NCBI GenBank assembly: GCA_017882545.1
Contig: JADGPG010000060.1
Coordinates: forward strand, 16,206-80,205
Length of the DNA: 64,000 nt
Direction: 5' to 3'
Origin: Thermoleophilia bacterium
GTDB taxonomy: Bacteria; Actinomycetota; Thermoleophilia; Miltoncostaeales; Miltoncostaeaceae
The notes beneath the pieces are model-generated. The model saw only the letters and a list, made by a program, of their open reading frames with translations. It searched no databases and was not told the origin of the DNA. A program made the position numbers and the translations under genes. Position 1 is the first letter of the stretch; every line of letters begins with the position of its first letter. Shown in pieces: positions 51,293 through 59,932 of the stretch.

Positions 51293-52737
51293 CCCGCCGG
51301 CGCCGGCAATCGGGTCGACTGATTGCGGTGCTGGTCGTTCTCGCCTGCCTGGTCATCCCGGCGACCGCGAGCGCACACGCCACCCTCATCGCCAGCAGCC
51401 CACCGATGGGTCGGGCGGTGCCGATCGTGCCGACGACCGTCCGACTGGTGTTCTCCGAGCACATCACACTCCTGAATCCGAGCCAGGATTGCCAGGTGGT
51501 GAGCTCGGCCGGGGCATCGGTCGAGTCGGCGCCGTGCCACGTCAATCCAACGAACGATCAGGAACTCGACGCACCGCTGGTACCGCACCTTCCCGATGGC
51601 ACCTACACCGTCCGCTACGAGGTCGTCAGCGCCGACTCCCACGTGGTCGGTGCCGCGTTGCCATTCGCAATCGGGAACGGTCCCGTCGGCCTCCCCTACC
51701 TCGGCAACCGCCCGGGCCAGGGCCCGAGCGAGACCAGCCCCTGGGAGGTCAGTGCCCGCCTGGCGGAGTTCATCGGGCTCGGGGGGCTGTTGGCGATCAT
51801 CGCCTTTCGTTGGCTGATCTGGGGCGCGGCGTGGAGTCCGCGCGGCAGACAGTCCGGCCTGTCCACTGCCGACCGCGAGGCCGCGCTCGAGTGGGGGCGC
51901 GACCTGTTCTGGACCACGTTCGGGGTGCTCGCGGTCGGTGCAATGGTGGCCGAGGGGTATCTCCTCGTCGTCTATTCGGCGACCGTGCTGGGGACGAGTG
52001 TCGCCCACGCGGCGGGCGACACCTCCGGGATCGGGACGGTGCTCTCCGGCACGCGCTTCGGATCGCTAATCCAGTTCCGCGGAGCCCTGCTGTTCGCCCT
52101 CTTCGCGATCGGCGCCTGGCAGTTCCTGGTCGAGTTCGGCACGACCTCGACGCCGCGCGCCGCCACGCCGGCGGGACGCGCCGTACCCGGCGCGCTTATG
52201 GCGGTGGCGGTCATCGGGGTCATGTGGGGAATCTCGACGCAGGGGCACGCCTCCCAGGCGCCGGCGGCGCTGTTTCAGGAGATCGCCGACCTCGTACACA
52301 TGGGCGCCGCCGCGATCTGGATCGGCGGACTCGTGTTCACGACGCTGGTGATCTGGCGACTGCCGCGCGCGGTGCCCGGCGGCGGTGCGGTGGCGACCGA
52401 CGTGCTTGCCCGGTTTTCGCGGGTTGCGCTCGTTGCGGTGGGCGTCGTCATCCTCACCGGGACCATCCGGTCCGCGGGTGAGCTGTCGGCGCCGGTCCAG
52501 CTCTGGACGACGACCTATGGCCTGTGCATCCTCGCCAAGATCGCACTGCTCGCAGTTGCCGGCGCCGTCGCGCTGCGCAACCGGCGGATCACGCTCACCC
52601 TCGCGCGCCGCACCTCGACCCATCCCGGAGCACTTCGCACAGTGCGGAATGCGGCCGTCGCGGAAATGGCGATCGCGATCGCCATCCTCGCGATCGCCGC
52701 GCTACTGGTCGCTGAAGTCCCCGGGCGCATCGGCTAA
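51289..52737 (+). CDS. CopC-CopD fusion copper transport protein
   Basis: A 482-residue fusion. Signal peptide, then a CopC domain beginning with His30 (HATLIASSPPMGRAV) and carrying Asp116/His118 (SADSHVV). From about residue 155 a CopD membrane domain with eight or so helices follows (LAEFIGLGGLLAIIAFRWLIW, then DLVHMGAAAIWIGGLVFTTL with conserved His). CopCD proteins import or deliver copper to cuproenzymes. Start overlaps the DUF1775 stop (ATGA). The cluster thus has two separate CopC domains. Confidence 0.92.
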   Translation: MTRRRRQSGRLIAVLVVLACLVIPATASAHATLIASSPPMGRAVPIVPTTVRLVFSEHITLLNPSQDCQVVSSAGASVESAPCHVNPTNDQELDAPLVPHLPDGTYTVRYEVVSADSHVVGAALPFAIGNGPVGLPYLGNRPGQGPSETSPWEVSARLAEFIGLGGLLAIIAFRWLIWGAAWSPRGRQSGLSTADREAALEWGRDLFWTTFGVLAVGAMVAEGYLLVVYSATVLGTSVAHAAGDTSGIGTVLSGTRFGSLIQFRGALLFALFAIGAWQFLVEFGTTSTPRAATPAGRAVPGALMAVAVIGVMWGISTQGHASQAPAALFQEIADLVHMGAAAIWIGGLVFTTLVIWRLPRAVPGGGAVATDVLARFSRVALVAVGVVILTGTIRSAGELSAPVQLWTTTYGLCILAKIALLAVAGAVALRNRRITLTLARRTSTHPGALRTVRNAAVAEMAIAIAILAIAALLVAEVPGRIG

Positions 52738-52749
52738 CCCGGCGACCCG

Positions 52750-53112
52750 CTACCGGGACCCGAACCCCTGGCCGTAGCCCCGGCCGCCAGGGAACGCCGG
52801 CTGGTTCTGCTGGGGGGCCTGGGAGCCCGGCCCGTTCCCAAGTCCGTTGCCGGGGACGGCGAACATACCGCGACCGCCGTGCCGAAACGCCGCGTTCGTC
52901 GAGCCCGCGCTCGAGAGAGCGATCACGGACACCAGCAGGGCCGTCACCGACAGGCCGACGGCGACCAGCCAGCCGAACCGCCGGCCCCAATGCTCCCAGC
53001 CGGATTCGCCCGACTCCGCGCCGGACGAGGGCGGTCCGGACGGCACGCCGGCGATCTTCGCCGTGTCCTCGCCCTGCGCGTCGCGCATGCGTCGCTGCTC
53101 ATCCCAAGCCAT
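52750..53112 (-). CDS. Small membrane protein with Gly/Gln/Pro-rich tail
   Basis: A 120-residue protein of no known family. The polar N-terminal half is followed by one membrane helix (LVAVGLSVTALLVSVIALSS) and then a low-complexity exterior tail (GRGMFAVPGNGLGNGPG, and QAPQQNQPAFPGGRGYGQG). ATG at 53112 has a GGGGGA about 9 bases upstream. Convergent with the CopCD gene (gap 12 bases), which may share a terminator-free junction. Confidence 0.6.
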   Translation of the reverse strand: MAWDEQRRMRDAQGEDTAKIAGVPSGPPSSGAESGESGWEHWGRRFGWLVAVGLSVTALLVSVIALSSAGSTNAAFRHGGRGMFAVPGNGLGNGPGSQAPQQNQPAFPGGRGYGQGFGSR

Positions 53113-53208
53113 CGTGGATGGTCCCCCGTCGTCGATTCTGCTCGGGCGGACTGTTGCGCCGTCGCATGAGAAATTGCTGAGACCGGTGCGTCCGGAACCG
53201 GGGCGTCA

Positions 53209-54303
53209 TTACGGCGGATCCGATTCCTCCGGGACCTCGTCGAACTCCGAGGTGTCGCCGGCGAAGTAATCGCCCGCGTAGGTGATGAGTTCCTTGACGA
53301 TTACCACCATCGGGATCGCCAACAGCACCCCCGCCACCCCGGCGAGGGCCTCGCCGATCAGCAACCCGAAGATCACGACCAGCGGATGCACACCGACGGC
53401 GCTAGCCATGACGTTCGGGACGACGACGTGTCCCTCCAGCTGCTGGATCACGATGAATGTGATCGCAACGGACACGAGGGCCAGCGGCGACGTCACGAAC
53501 GCGAGCAACAGCGGGGGCAGCGCGCCCAAGATCGGACCGACGTACGGAATGAACTCGGCGAAGAACACCCAGACGCCGAAGATGATCGCGAACGTTTCTC
53601 CGGGCGGAAAGATGCCGGACACCCCGAGCAGGTACATCGCCAACCCGGCCGAGAAGCCCATGATCAGCGAGATGATCACCTGTGCCTTGATGTACTGCAC
53701 AAGGGTCCGCTCGGTACGTCGGAGCAGGCCGGCCGCCCCTGGTCCGCCGAGCCGCTCGGCGAAATCGACGATCCGGGATGCATCGAGCAACATGTAGGTC
53801 GTCGCGGCCACGACGACGATCAGGGAGATGAGAAAGCTCAGGACACCGAGGCTGTACGACAGCACATTACTTGCAGCCCGGTCGGCCCAGTGCTGGACGC
53901 CGACAACGGCATGATGCAGCTGTAGGCGGATCTTGATCTTGATGCCATGCGAGTCAAAGAATCGCTGAATGCTGTCGATGCGCTGGTTCGCGTGCGTGGA
54001 GTAGGTCGGCAGGTTGTTCTGGACGACCTGCACCTCGCTGCGGATCGGGTCGATCAGCACGGCGATGAGCCCGACGACGAGCAGCAGCACGATCACGACC
54101 AGCACCAGCACCGCAAGCCCGCGGGACAGACCCAGGCGGCGCAGCTGCCGGACGGCGGGATTGAGCAGCATCGCCAGCACCGTCGACAGCGCGAACAGGA
54201 TCACGACGCTGCCGATTTCGCGTCCGATGATCCACGCCGCGACGAGTGCGCCGACGGAGACCAGGACGATCGCCCACGGTGGGGTTGGCTCCCGGGGGTT
54301 CAT
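53209..54303 (-). CDS. AI-2E family transporter
   Basis: A 364-residue polytopic protein of the AI-2E (TqsA/YdbI/PerM) family with about eight hydrophobic helices. The N-terminal quartet starts WAIVLVSVGALVAAWIIG. A soluble loop of about 70 residues follows (VVQNNLPTYSTHANQRIDS), and conserved elements are EFIPYVGPILGALPPLL and GVHPLVVIFGLLIGEALAGV. Members export AI-2 or act as Na+/H+ antiporters; the role here is unknown. ATG 54303 is used; a GTG two codons upstream is an alternative. The C terminus is acidic. Confidence 0.88.
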   Translation of the reverse strand: MNPREPTPPWAIVLVSVGALVAAWIIGREIGSVVILFALSTVLAMLLNPAVRQLRRLGLSRGLAVLVLVVIVLLLVVGLIAVLIDPIRSEVQVVQNNLPTYSTHANQRIDSIQRFFDSHGIKIKIRLQLHHAVVGVQHWADRAASNVLSYSLGVLSFLISLIVVVAATTYMLLDASRIVDFAERLGGPGAAGLLRRTERTLVQYIKAQVIISLIMGFSAGLAMYLLGVSGIFPPGETFAIIFGVWVFFAEFIPYVGPILGALPPLLLAFVTSPLALVSVAITFIVIQQLEGHVVVPNVMASAVGVHPLVVIFGLLIGEALAGVAGVLLAIPMVVIVKELITYAGDYFAGDTSEFDEVPEESDPP

Positions 54304-54563
54304 CTCCACGGCCAATGGTAGCCCAGGGGGTGTCGGCCCCCGGGCGGCGGCACCGCGCGTCCGTGGCGGATCATGAACGGGTGTGGCACACCTGACTGAT
54401 CCGCCGCCGCACACGGTTTCCCTCCCGGCGGCTCCGAATGCCGTCGCGGGGCGGTCGCCGGGAGCGGACCGGTACGGCATCCGACCGACCGTTCGAGCGC
54501 GCCCGTCGCCGCCGCAGATCCGCCGACCGCGACGCGACGCCGGACCCGTGACGCCTCGTGAGA

Positions 54564-54582
54564 TTCCGCACAACGTGCGGAA
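54564..54582. promoter_or_regulatory. Perfect 8+3+8 palindrome upstream of ICL2
   Basis: TTCCGCACAACGTGCGGAA: two perfect 8-base arms around AAC, 107 bases before the isocitrate lyase start. The size and symmetry are those of a dimeric repressor or activator site. The regulator is not identifiable from this window. Confidence 0.6.
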
Positions 54583-54603
54583 AACCCGTGGAAATGCCAA
54601 CGT

Positions 54604-54625
54604 CCCATTTTCACGCGAAAACGGG
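54604..54625. promoter_or_regulatory. Second palindrome (CCCnTTTTC/GAAAAnGGG) upstream of ICL2
   Basis: Half-sites CCCATTTTC (54604-54612) and GAAAACGGG (54617-54625) with a 4-base centre. The arms match at all but the fourth position. It lies 65 bases before the isocitrate lyase start and about 26 bases before the -10-like hexamer, so a bound protein could cover the -35 region. Confidence 0.5.
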
Positions 54626-54689
54626 TCCGACGCAATCGCGTTTGTCCCTCTAGACTTCCCCCAGAACACGACGCAATTGGGGGCACCAC

Positions 54690-56945
54690 ATGGGGAGATT
54701 CGCGGACGAAGTCGCGGCGACCGATCGCTACATCAAGAGTGACCGGTTCAAGGGACTGATTCGCGCGTATTCGGCCCGCCAGGTTGTTGAGCAGCGGGGA
54801 GTGATCCCGGCTGATTACACCTTGACGCGGAACGCTGCCGAACGCTTCTACGCACGCCTGCGGGAACTGTTTGCCGACAAGAAGTCGATCACGACCTACG
54901 GGCCGTATTCGCCCGGCCAGGCCGTAGCAATGAAGCGTGCCGGGATCGAGGGGATCTATCTCGGCGGTTGGGCAACCTCCGCAAAGGGGTCCTCCGAGGA
55001 AGATCCGGGTCCGGACCTCGCCAGCTACCCGCTCAGCCAGGTGCCCACCGAGGCCGCCGGCCTCGTGCGTGCGCTGCTGACCGCTGACCGCAACCAGCAG
55101 TTCGCCCGAGCGCGCATGAGCGAAGCAGAGCGCAACGCGACCCCCGAAATCGACTTCACCCCGTTCATCATCGCCGACGCCGACACCGGCCACGGTGGCG
55201 ATGCCCACGTGCGCAACCTCGTCCGACGCTTCGTGGAGGTGGGCGTTCCCGGGTATCACATCGAGGACCAGAAGCCGGGCGTCAAGAAGTGCGGACACCA
55301 GGGCGGCAAGGTGCTCGTGTCCGAAGACGAGCAGATCAAGCGCATCAACGCGACCCGCTTCCAGCTCGACATCATGGGCGTCCCCGGCATCATCGTGGCC
55401 CGCACCGACGCCGAAGCGGCGAACCTTCTGGACGGCTGCACCGATGACCGCGACCAGCCGTTCATCCTCGGGGCCACCAATACCGGCACGCCGCCGTACA
55501 AGACCGCGTATCTCGCTGTGCTGCGTCAGCTCTACAACGCCGGCGTGACGGACATCAACGGTCATATGATCTATGGCATCACCGACGCCGAATACGCCGA
55601 GACCGACGCCTGGCTCGACAAGATCGGCCTCACCGCGGCGATCGCCGAAGCGGCCAGGGCGCACCTGGCCGATCCGGAGGCCCTGGTCGACAAGACCCTG
55701 AACGCCGTTGCCGACAAGTTCATCCAGGCATGGGAGTCCGATGCGGGCCTGGTCACCCTCGGCGAGGCGGTTGCAGACCTCATGGCCTTCCGGGCCGAGG
55801 AGGGCGTGGACTTCGACTGGACGGTCGAGCAGTGGAATGAGTTCGCCCAGACCGCTTCGTGGTACACGACCCGCAAGCAGGCGGCGGAATTGGACATCAA
55901 CCCGACCTGGGATCCCGAGCGCGCCAAGACCCCCGAGGGCTACTACCAAGTTCGTGGCGGCATTCCGTTCGCCATTGCCAAGTCGCTGGCCGTCGCGCCG
56001 TTCGCCGACCTGCTCTGGATGGAGACCAAGACCGCCGAGCTGGAGGACGCACGCGAGTTCGCCGAGGCGATCCACGCGGTCTTCCCGGACAAAATGCTCG
56101 CCTACAACCTGTCCCCGTCGTTCAACTGGGACACGACCGGTATGACCGACGAGGAGATGCGCAAGTTTCCGGAGGAGCTCGGGAAGCTCGGCTTCGTCTT
56201 CAACTTCATCACCTACGGTGGCCATCAGATCGACGGTCTGGCCTCCGAGGAGTTCTCGACCGCGCTTCGCGAAGACGGCATGCTCGCGCTCGCGCGCCTA
56301 CAGCGGAAGTTCCGCCTGGTCGAGTCCCCATACCGGACCCCGCAGACCCTAGTGGGCGGCCCGCGCGCCGACGCCGGGCTCGACGCCACGTCCGGACGGA
56401 CCGCGACCACCAAGGCCATGGGTCAGGGCTCGACGCAGTTCCAGCACCTGGTCCAGACCGAGGTGCCGGTCAAGGTCCTCAGCGAGTGGCTCGAGGAGTG
56501 GCGCGCCCACTACGGCGTGGACGGTCCGTTGACCGTGGCGCTGCGTCCGAGCCGTTCCGGTTCGGAACTGCTCGAGTTGAGCATCCGCAACAACACGAAC
56601 GAAAAGGTCGCCAACATCGTCTTCAGCACCATCCATGACCGTCGTGGGCGGACATTCCTATCGGTGCGCGACCAGAACACGTTCGACGACCAACTCAAGC
56701 GCAAGCGGCTCGCCACGCTGCTGCACCTGTACCTGATCCACCGGTACAAGGCCACGGCGATCCACTACCTCACACCGACCGAAGACAACCACCTCCAGGC
56801 CGAGAGCATGGAGCGGCTCGGGATCTTCGCGTCGACCAACGACGAGATCGGCGAGATCATCGTCGCCGAAGTCAACCGCGATGTCGTCGCGGGCCTGGTC
56901 GCCCCCGGCAGTGACGCGCGGGCACGGCTGATCGCCAAGGAGTAA
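54690..56945 (+). CDS. aceA: Isocitrate lyase, long actinobacterial type (ICL2)
   Basis: A 751-residue glyoxylate-shunt enzyme cleaving isocitrate to glyoxylate and succinate. The TIM barrel has [25 protein letters not shown], the metal site [10 protein letters not shown], the catalytic loop [10 protein letters not shown] (Cys201), VARTDAEAA and [15 protein letters not shown]. The extra C-terminal domain of about 150 residues (from about 600, [16 protein letters not shown] onward) is that of Mycobacterium tuberculosis ICL2 (766 residues), where it acts as an acyl-CoA-responsive regulatory module. Malate synthase is not in the window. Confidence 0.95.
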   Translation: MGRFADEVAATDRYIKSDRFKGLIRAYSARQVVEQRGVIPADYTLTRNAAERFYARLRELFADKKSITTYGPYSPGQAVAMKRAGIEGIYLGGWATSAKGSSEEDPGPDLASYPLSQVPTEAAGLVRALLTADRNQQFARARMSEAERNATPEIDFTPFIIADADTGHGGDAHVRNLVRRFVEVGVPGYHIEDQKPGVKKCGHQGGKVLVSEDEQIKRINATRFQLDIMGVPGIIVARTDAEAANLLDGCTDDRDQPFILGATNTGTPPYKTAYLAVLRQLYNAGVTDINGHMIYGITDAEYAETDAWLDKIGLTAAIAEAARAHLADPEALVDKTLNAVADKFIQAWESDAGLVTLGEAVADLMAFRAEEGVDFDWTVEQWNEFAQTASWYTTRKQAAELDINPTWDPERAKTPEGYYQVRGGIPFAIAKSLAVAPFADLLWMETKTAELEDAREFAEAIHAVFPDKMLAYNLSPSFNWDTTGMTDEEMRKFPEELGKLGFVFNFITYGGHQIDGLASEEFSTALREDGMLALARLQRKFRLVESPYRTPQTLVGGPRADAGLDATSGRTATTKAMGQGSTQFQHLVQTEVPVKVLSEWLEEWRAHYGVDGPLTVALRPSRSGSELLELSIRNNTNEKVANIVFSTIHDRRGRTFLSVRDQNTFDDQLKRKRLATLLHLYLIHRYKATAIHYLTPTEDNHLQAESMERLGIFASTNDEIGEIIVAEVNRDVVAGLVAPGSDARARLIAKE

Positions 56946-56959
56946 GCACCACCCTCCCC

Positions 56960-56975
56960 GTGCCGGATCCGGCAC
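56960..56975. repeat. Perfect 16-base palindrome after ICL2
   Basis: GTGCCGGATCCGGCAC, 15 bases after the isocitrate lyase stop, with a second partial copy GTGCCGGATCCG at 57002-57013. In RNA the palindrome could form a stem only with a minimal loop; it may act as a terminator between the convergent ICL2 and DUF4232 genes. No T-tract follows. Confidence 0.5.
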
Positions 56976-57152
56976 CGTCCTGGACCTCACGGTTCGGGTC
57001 GGTGCCGGATCCGCCCCACGTTCCGCGGTCCGGCACGGCGCGGGGACCGGCTGAACCGAACCCGATCGCCTGTCCGCACGAACCACAGGCACCGTCCGGA
57101 GGTACGGCATTCCCCAGGCGCCAGCCCGACCCGAGGAATGCCGAATCGCGTC

Positions 57153-58199
57153 CTACTTGACGGCGGTGACGTGGAGGTACACCGGACCGGCTTTGGCACA
57201 GACGCTGCCGGAGAAGGCGACGGTGGTCGACTGCGTCTGGTTCGGCGGATAGACGCGCAGCCTCGCCGCCGTCGTGGGGTGGCACACCGACGTCGAATAG
57301 TTCCCGACTTCGGCGATCTGCAGGGTCGATGTCGCCGACGCGCCGTGTGCGAGGCTGACCGTCACCGCCGGGTTGCTGGGGTTACGGCCGGCCGGACTCC
57401 CCAGTTGGACGCCCGACGAGCTGGTCGCCGAGACCCCCGGGTAGCCGGCGATGGTGCACGTGTGACCCGACGTGTTCGTGAACGTGAGCGGGTAGTAGAT
57501 GCTGCCTGCGGCACCGCTGCCGTTCGCGCCGAGCTTGACCGCAAGTCCTGATGTGGCGCATGCCGTGGTGGTGGCCGCGCCGCCGCCTCCGGACCCGCCG
57601 CCCGACGACCCGGCGATCGACACCGGCGAGATCGTCAAATAGACCGGACCCGACTTGGCACACGCGCTGAACGAGAACGTGACCTTGGTCGACGAGGTCT
57701 GGTTGGGCGCGTAGACCCGCAGCCCGGTCGCGGTCGTCGGCTGGCAGGTCGAAGCGCTGTAGTTGCCGGCTTCGGTGACCTGCAGGGTCGCAGTCGCGGT
57801 CTGGCCGGCGGCAAGGGTCCCCGTCTTCGCGGCCGTCGTGGTATTGCGCCCTGCAGCGCTGCCGAGCTGGGCACCCGCGGCGTTAGTCGCCGACACGCCC
57901 GGATACCCGGAGATCGTGCACGACTGCCCCGACGTGTTCGTGAACTTCAGCGAGTAGTAGATGCTGCCGGCGGCACCGTTTCCATTGGTATTGAGGCTGA
58001 CCGCAAGCCCGGACGGCGCACACGCGGGCGTCGATGCGGTCGTGCTCGTCGACGAGCTCGTCGTCGCGGTCTGACCCGTCGCGGTGCCGGAACTCGACGA
58101 ACTGCTCGAGCCCCCGCACGCGGCCAGCAGCGGCACCAACACCGCGATTCCCACCAGGCATACGCCCGCGGCGGCGCCCCTGCTCATACGTCGACACAT
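57153..58199 (-). CDS. Lipoprotein with two tandem DUF4232 domains
   Basis: A 348-residue secreted lipoprotein: signal peptide with lipobox LLAACGG, a Ser/Thr linker, and two DUF4232 copies (about 59-195 and 214-348). Each has a Cys near its start (PACAPSGLAVSL; TACATSGLAVKL), then GNGAAGSIYY or GSGAAGSIYY, C-T-I-(S/A)-GYPGVSAT, LR-V-Y-x-PNQT, and a final Cys. The similarity between copies is high and shows an internal duplication. DUF4232 function is unknown. GAGGGGG about 5 bases before ATG 58199. Confidence 0.83.
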   Translation of the reverse strand: MCRRMSRGAAAGVCLVGIAVLVPLLAACGGSSSSSSSGTATGQTATTSSSTSTTASTPACAPSGLAVSLNTNGNGAAGSIYYSLKFTNTSGQSCTISGYPGVSATNAAGAQLGSAAGRNTTTAAKTGTLAAGQTATATLQVTEAGNYSASTCQPTTATGLRVYAPNQTSSTKVTFSFSACAKSGPVYLTISPVSIAGSSGGGSGGGGAATTTACATSGLAVKLGANGSGAAGSIYYPLTFTNTSGHTCTIAGYPGVSATSSSGVQLGSPAGRNPSNPAVTVSLAHGASATSTLQIAEVGNYSTSVCHPTTAARLRVYPPNQTQSTTVAFSGSVCAKAGPVYLHVTAVK

Positions 58200-58544
58200 G
58201 ATCGCCCCCTCGTCGTATGGCTGCGCCGGCACGGGACGCGCGTCCTGCCCGCACCGATGTCGCGGCCGTGTCGGGACGTCTTCGGGCGTTGGGACTGCCA
58301 TCCCTGCTTCCCCCACGCCGGCAGCCCGTCGTCTAGGTCGCGCCCTGTCCGCATGTTGGCTGCCCGCCACGACCGCACCAACCGAGAAGCGCATCGATGG
58401 TCGTGTGATTGGCGCGGCGTGCCGATGTACGTTGAACAGATAGCGGCGATCGGAATGTCGCCCATCCCGTCCGATCCCACGCTTACGCTGGCATGGCAGG
58501 CACTCCAGCGCAGACCTCGTCACCCCCCAGCAAAGGATCTACCA
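58200..58544. other. 345-base divergent intergenic region
   Basis: Separates the DUF4232 lipoprotein (minus) from the secreted protein (plus). It should hold both promoters. A TTGAAC -35-like hexamer occurs at about 58433 on the plus strand without a good -10 at 17 bases; no other convincing element. The plus-strand frame of the downstream gene is open through part of it, but the AAAGGA ribosome binding site near 58532 points to the ATG at 58545. Confidence 0.4.
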
Positions 58545-59189
58545 ATGAAGAAATCTGCAGAACGAATCGCCGCAGTCGTCGGAGCGGCCGCGCTGCTCGC
58601 GGTTGGCGTGGACGCGCTGTCCGTGGCGGCGACGGGCAAAGGACTCATCCTCGGTCATGTGAACTCCGCCAACAAGACGACCACGATCACGAACACCGGC
58701 TCGGGCGCAGTCCTGAACCTTCATACGAAGAAGTCCACGTCCCCGCCGCTGACGACCAATGGCACAGGCCAGGTCAAGAACCTGAACGCCTCACAGGTCG
58801 GCGGCCAGACGATCAAGGGGTTCGCCAAGATTGTCGCCAACGGCACGACAACGCAGCAGACGGCCCTGTCGCTCAACGGACTCAAGCTGACGTTGTCGTG
58901 CGGGACAAATGAGCCGACCGTCCAGGCCATCGCGGGCGCTTCGGGCTCACTCATGAGAGGAACGAAGATCGGAATCGCTGCCACGCCGGCTGCGCTGGTG
59001 GGCACTTCGAATGCGACCGCGAACACGCCGGTGACCGTCTTCGCCCCCACGGATTTCCGGGGCAGTTTGGTATTGCACTACCTCACGACTTCTGGCCATC
59101 GCGTCGACGTCAACGCTGTGGTCGATGACACGCACACCATCAACAACTTCGACGGCTGCCTGCTCGAAGGCACTGCGATCGCGGGCTAA
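58545..59189 (+). CDS. Secreted hypothetical protein of the S-N-x-x-TTT-x-TNTG type
   Basis: A 214-residue exported protein. Signal peptide (IAAVVGAAALLAVGVDALSVAA), then GLILGHVNSANKTTTITNTG and GAVLNLHTKKSTSPPLTTNG. The section GQVKNLNASQVGGQTIKG follows, and a beta-rich C-terminal domain with two Cys. The N-terminal pattern is very common in secreted actinobacterial proteins of unknown function. AAAGGA about 8 bases before ATG. Followed at once by a strong terminator hairpin. Confidence 0.75.
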   Translation: MKKSAERIAAVVGAAALLAVGVDALSVAATGKGLILGHVNSANKTTTITNTGSGAVLNLHTKKSTSPPLTTNGTGQVKNLNASQVGGQTIKGFAKIVANGTTTQQTALSLNGLKLTLSCGTNEPTVQAIAGASGSLMRGTKIGIAATPAALVGTSNATANTPVTVFAPTDFRGSLVLHYLTTSGHRVDVNAVVDDTHTINNFDGCLLEGTAIAG

Positions 59190-59197
59190 GTCGCCTC

Positions 59198-59233
59198 CTG
59201 CGCCAGCGAGCCAGTGTCGGCTCGCTGGCGCAG
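59198..59233 (+). terminator. Perfect 15-bp stem terminator hairpin
   Basis: Arms 59198-59212 and 59219-59233 are fully complementary (CTGCGCCAGCGAGCC and its reverse complement) around the 6-base loop AGTGTC. It begins 8 bases after the stop of the secreted protein. No U-tract follows, as is common for terminators in high-GC actinobacteria. Confidence 0.8.
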
Positions 59234-59599
59234 CACGCCTGACCCACGCGAGTGCGGATCCATCCTGGGTCCGCCGGCTCGGCAAATTGCCGGACTCGGT
59301 CCGGCGCGCCTGCGAATGCCGCTGGAGCGAGTCGCAATCCGGCGGACGCATGTTCGGGCTCCACATCACAAATGACCGGCCGCCTTCCGAGTGCACGCAC
59401 GGCCGACCCGACGTTGCCTCAGCCGCTACACGGGTTGGTGACGGCACTCCCGTGTCCGTGCGACTCGTCGAAGTCCGTTGACGGGAGTGCCGCTGCTTCT
59501 TGATCGGATATCCGCGATCGACGTGTCGCATCCCTTGCGCGCCCCCTCGCTCGAGAGGGGCTTTCGATCGTCGTAAACTCGTCCGAGTCGGACGACGGT
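59234..59599. other. Gene-free convergent region rich in inverted repeats
   Basis: No convincing ORF. It contains an interrupted inverted repeat with 12-base arms (listed separately), a small hairpin CCCCTC/GAGGGG at 59543-59560 followed by CTTTC, and a near-perfect palindrome at 59579-59595 with arms TCGTCCGA and TCGGACGA. The last two lie just downstream of the minus-strand membrane-protein gene and may end its transcript. Another 13-base-arm hairpin (59609-59640) sits in the 3' end of that gene. Confidence 0.5.
59442..59492. repeat. Inverted repeat, 12-base arms, 27-base loop
   Basis: Arms CGGCACTCCCGT (59442-59453) and ACGGGAGTGCCG (59481-59492) match perfectly. On the plus strand CTGCTTCTTGAT follows, mildly T-rich. 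It could be a second terminator or the stem of a small structured RNA. Confidence 0.55.
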
Positions 59600-59932
59600 C
59601 TATTGGTTCCCGATGGCGCGCCGCATCGCGCGCCATCGGGCCGGAAACACCCCGGAGACCGCACCGCCACAGGCCGCGGCGAGGAGCCCCCACAACGGCG
59701 CCGTTCCGTAGAGCAGTACGAGTGGCCACCCGAGCACGGCAGCCATGAGCGCCGAAGTTCCCTGCACCGGCCGCGCCGGTGCCAGGCAGGCCGCAGCAGC
59801 GGCGATCCCGACAAACCACAGCAGCACGGCGGCGACCATCAGCAGCGCGAACGCCCCCGGGAATCCCAGAAGAGGAACAGCCGCCGCACCTACGATTCCG
59901 GCCGCGACGAGGATGGCCCCCAGCGTCCGCAT
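59600..59932 (-). CDS. Small polytopic membrane protein
   Basis: A 110-residue protein with three to four hydrophobic helices (LGAILVAAGIVGAAAVPLLG, AFALLMVAAVLLWFVGIAAA and ALMAAVLGWPLVLLYGTAPL). A short basic tail (RWRAMRRAIGNQ) follows. No family recognised. ATG 59932 overlaps the stop of the phosphoesterase gene upstream (TGATG); a GTG one codon earlier is also possible. Its 3' end encodes a 13-bp-arm hairpin in the mRNA. Confidence 0.65.
   Translation of the reverse strand: MRTLGAILVAAGIVGAAAVPLLGFPGAFALLMVAAVLLWFVGIAAAAACLAPARPVQGTSALMAAVLGWPLVLLYGTAPLWGLLAAACGGAVSGVFPARWRAMRRAIGNQ

Larger units (their letters stand above)
54304..54689. other. 386-base regulatory stretch between the AI-2E gene and ICL2
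   Basis: A divergent intergenic region without a convincing ORF. It carries two palindromes (listed separately) and a TAGACT -10-like hexamer at 54651-54656, 39 bases before the isocitrate lyase start. AT content rises sharply from about 54560 on, in contrast with the coding surroundings. Confidence 0.55.
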
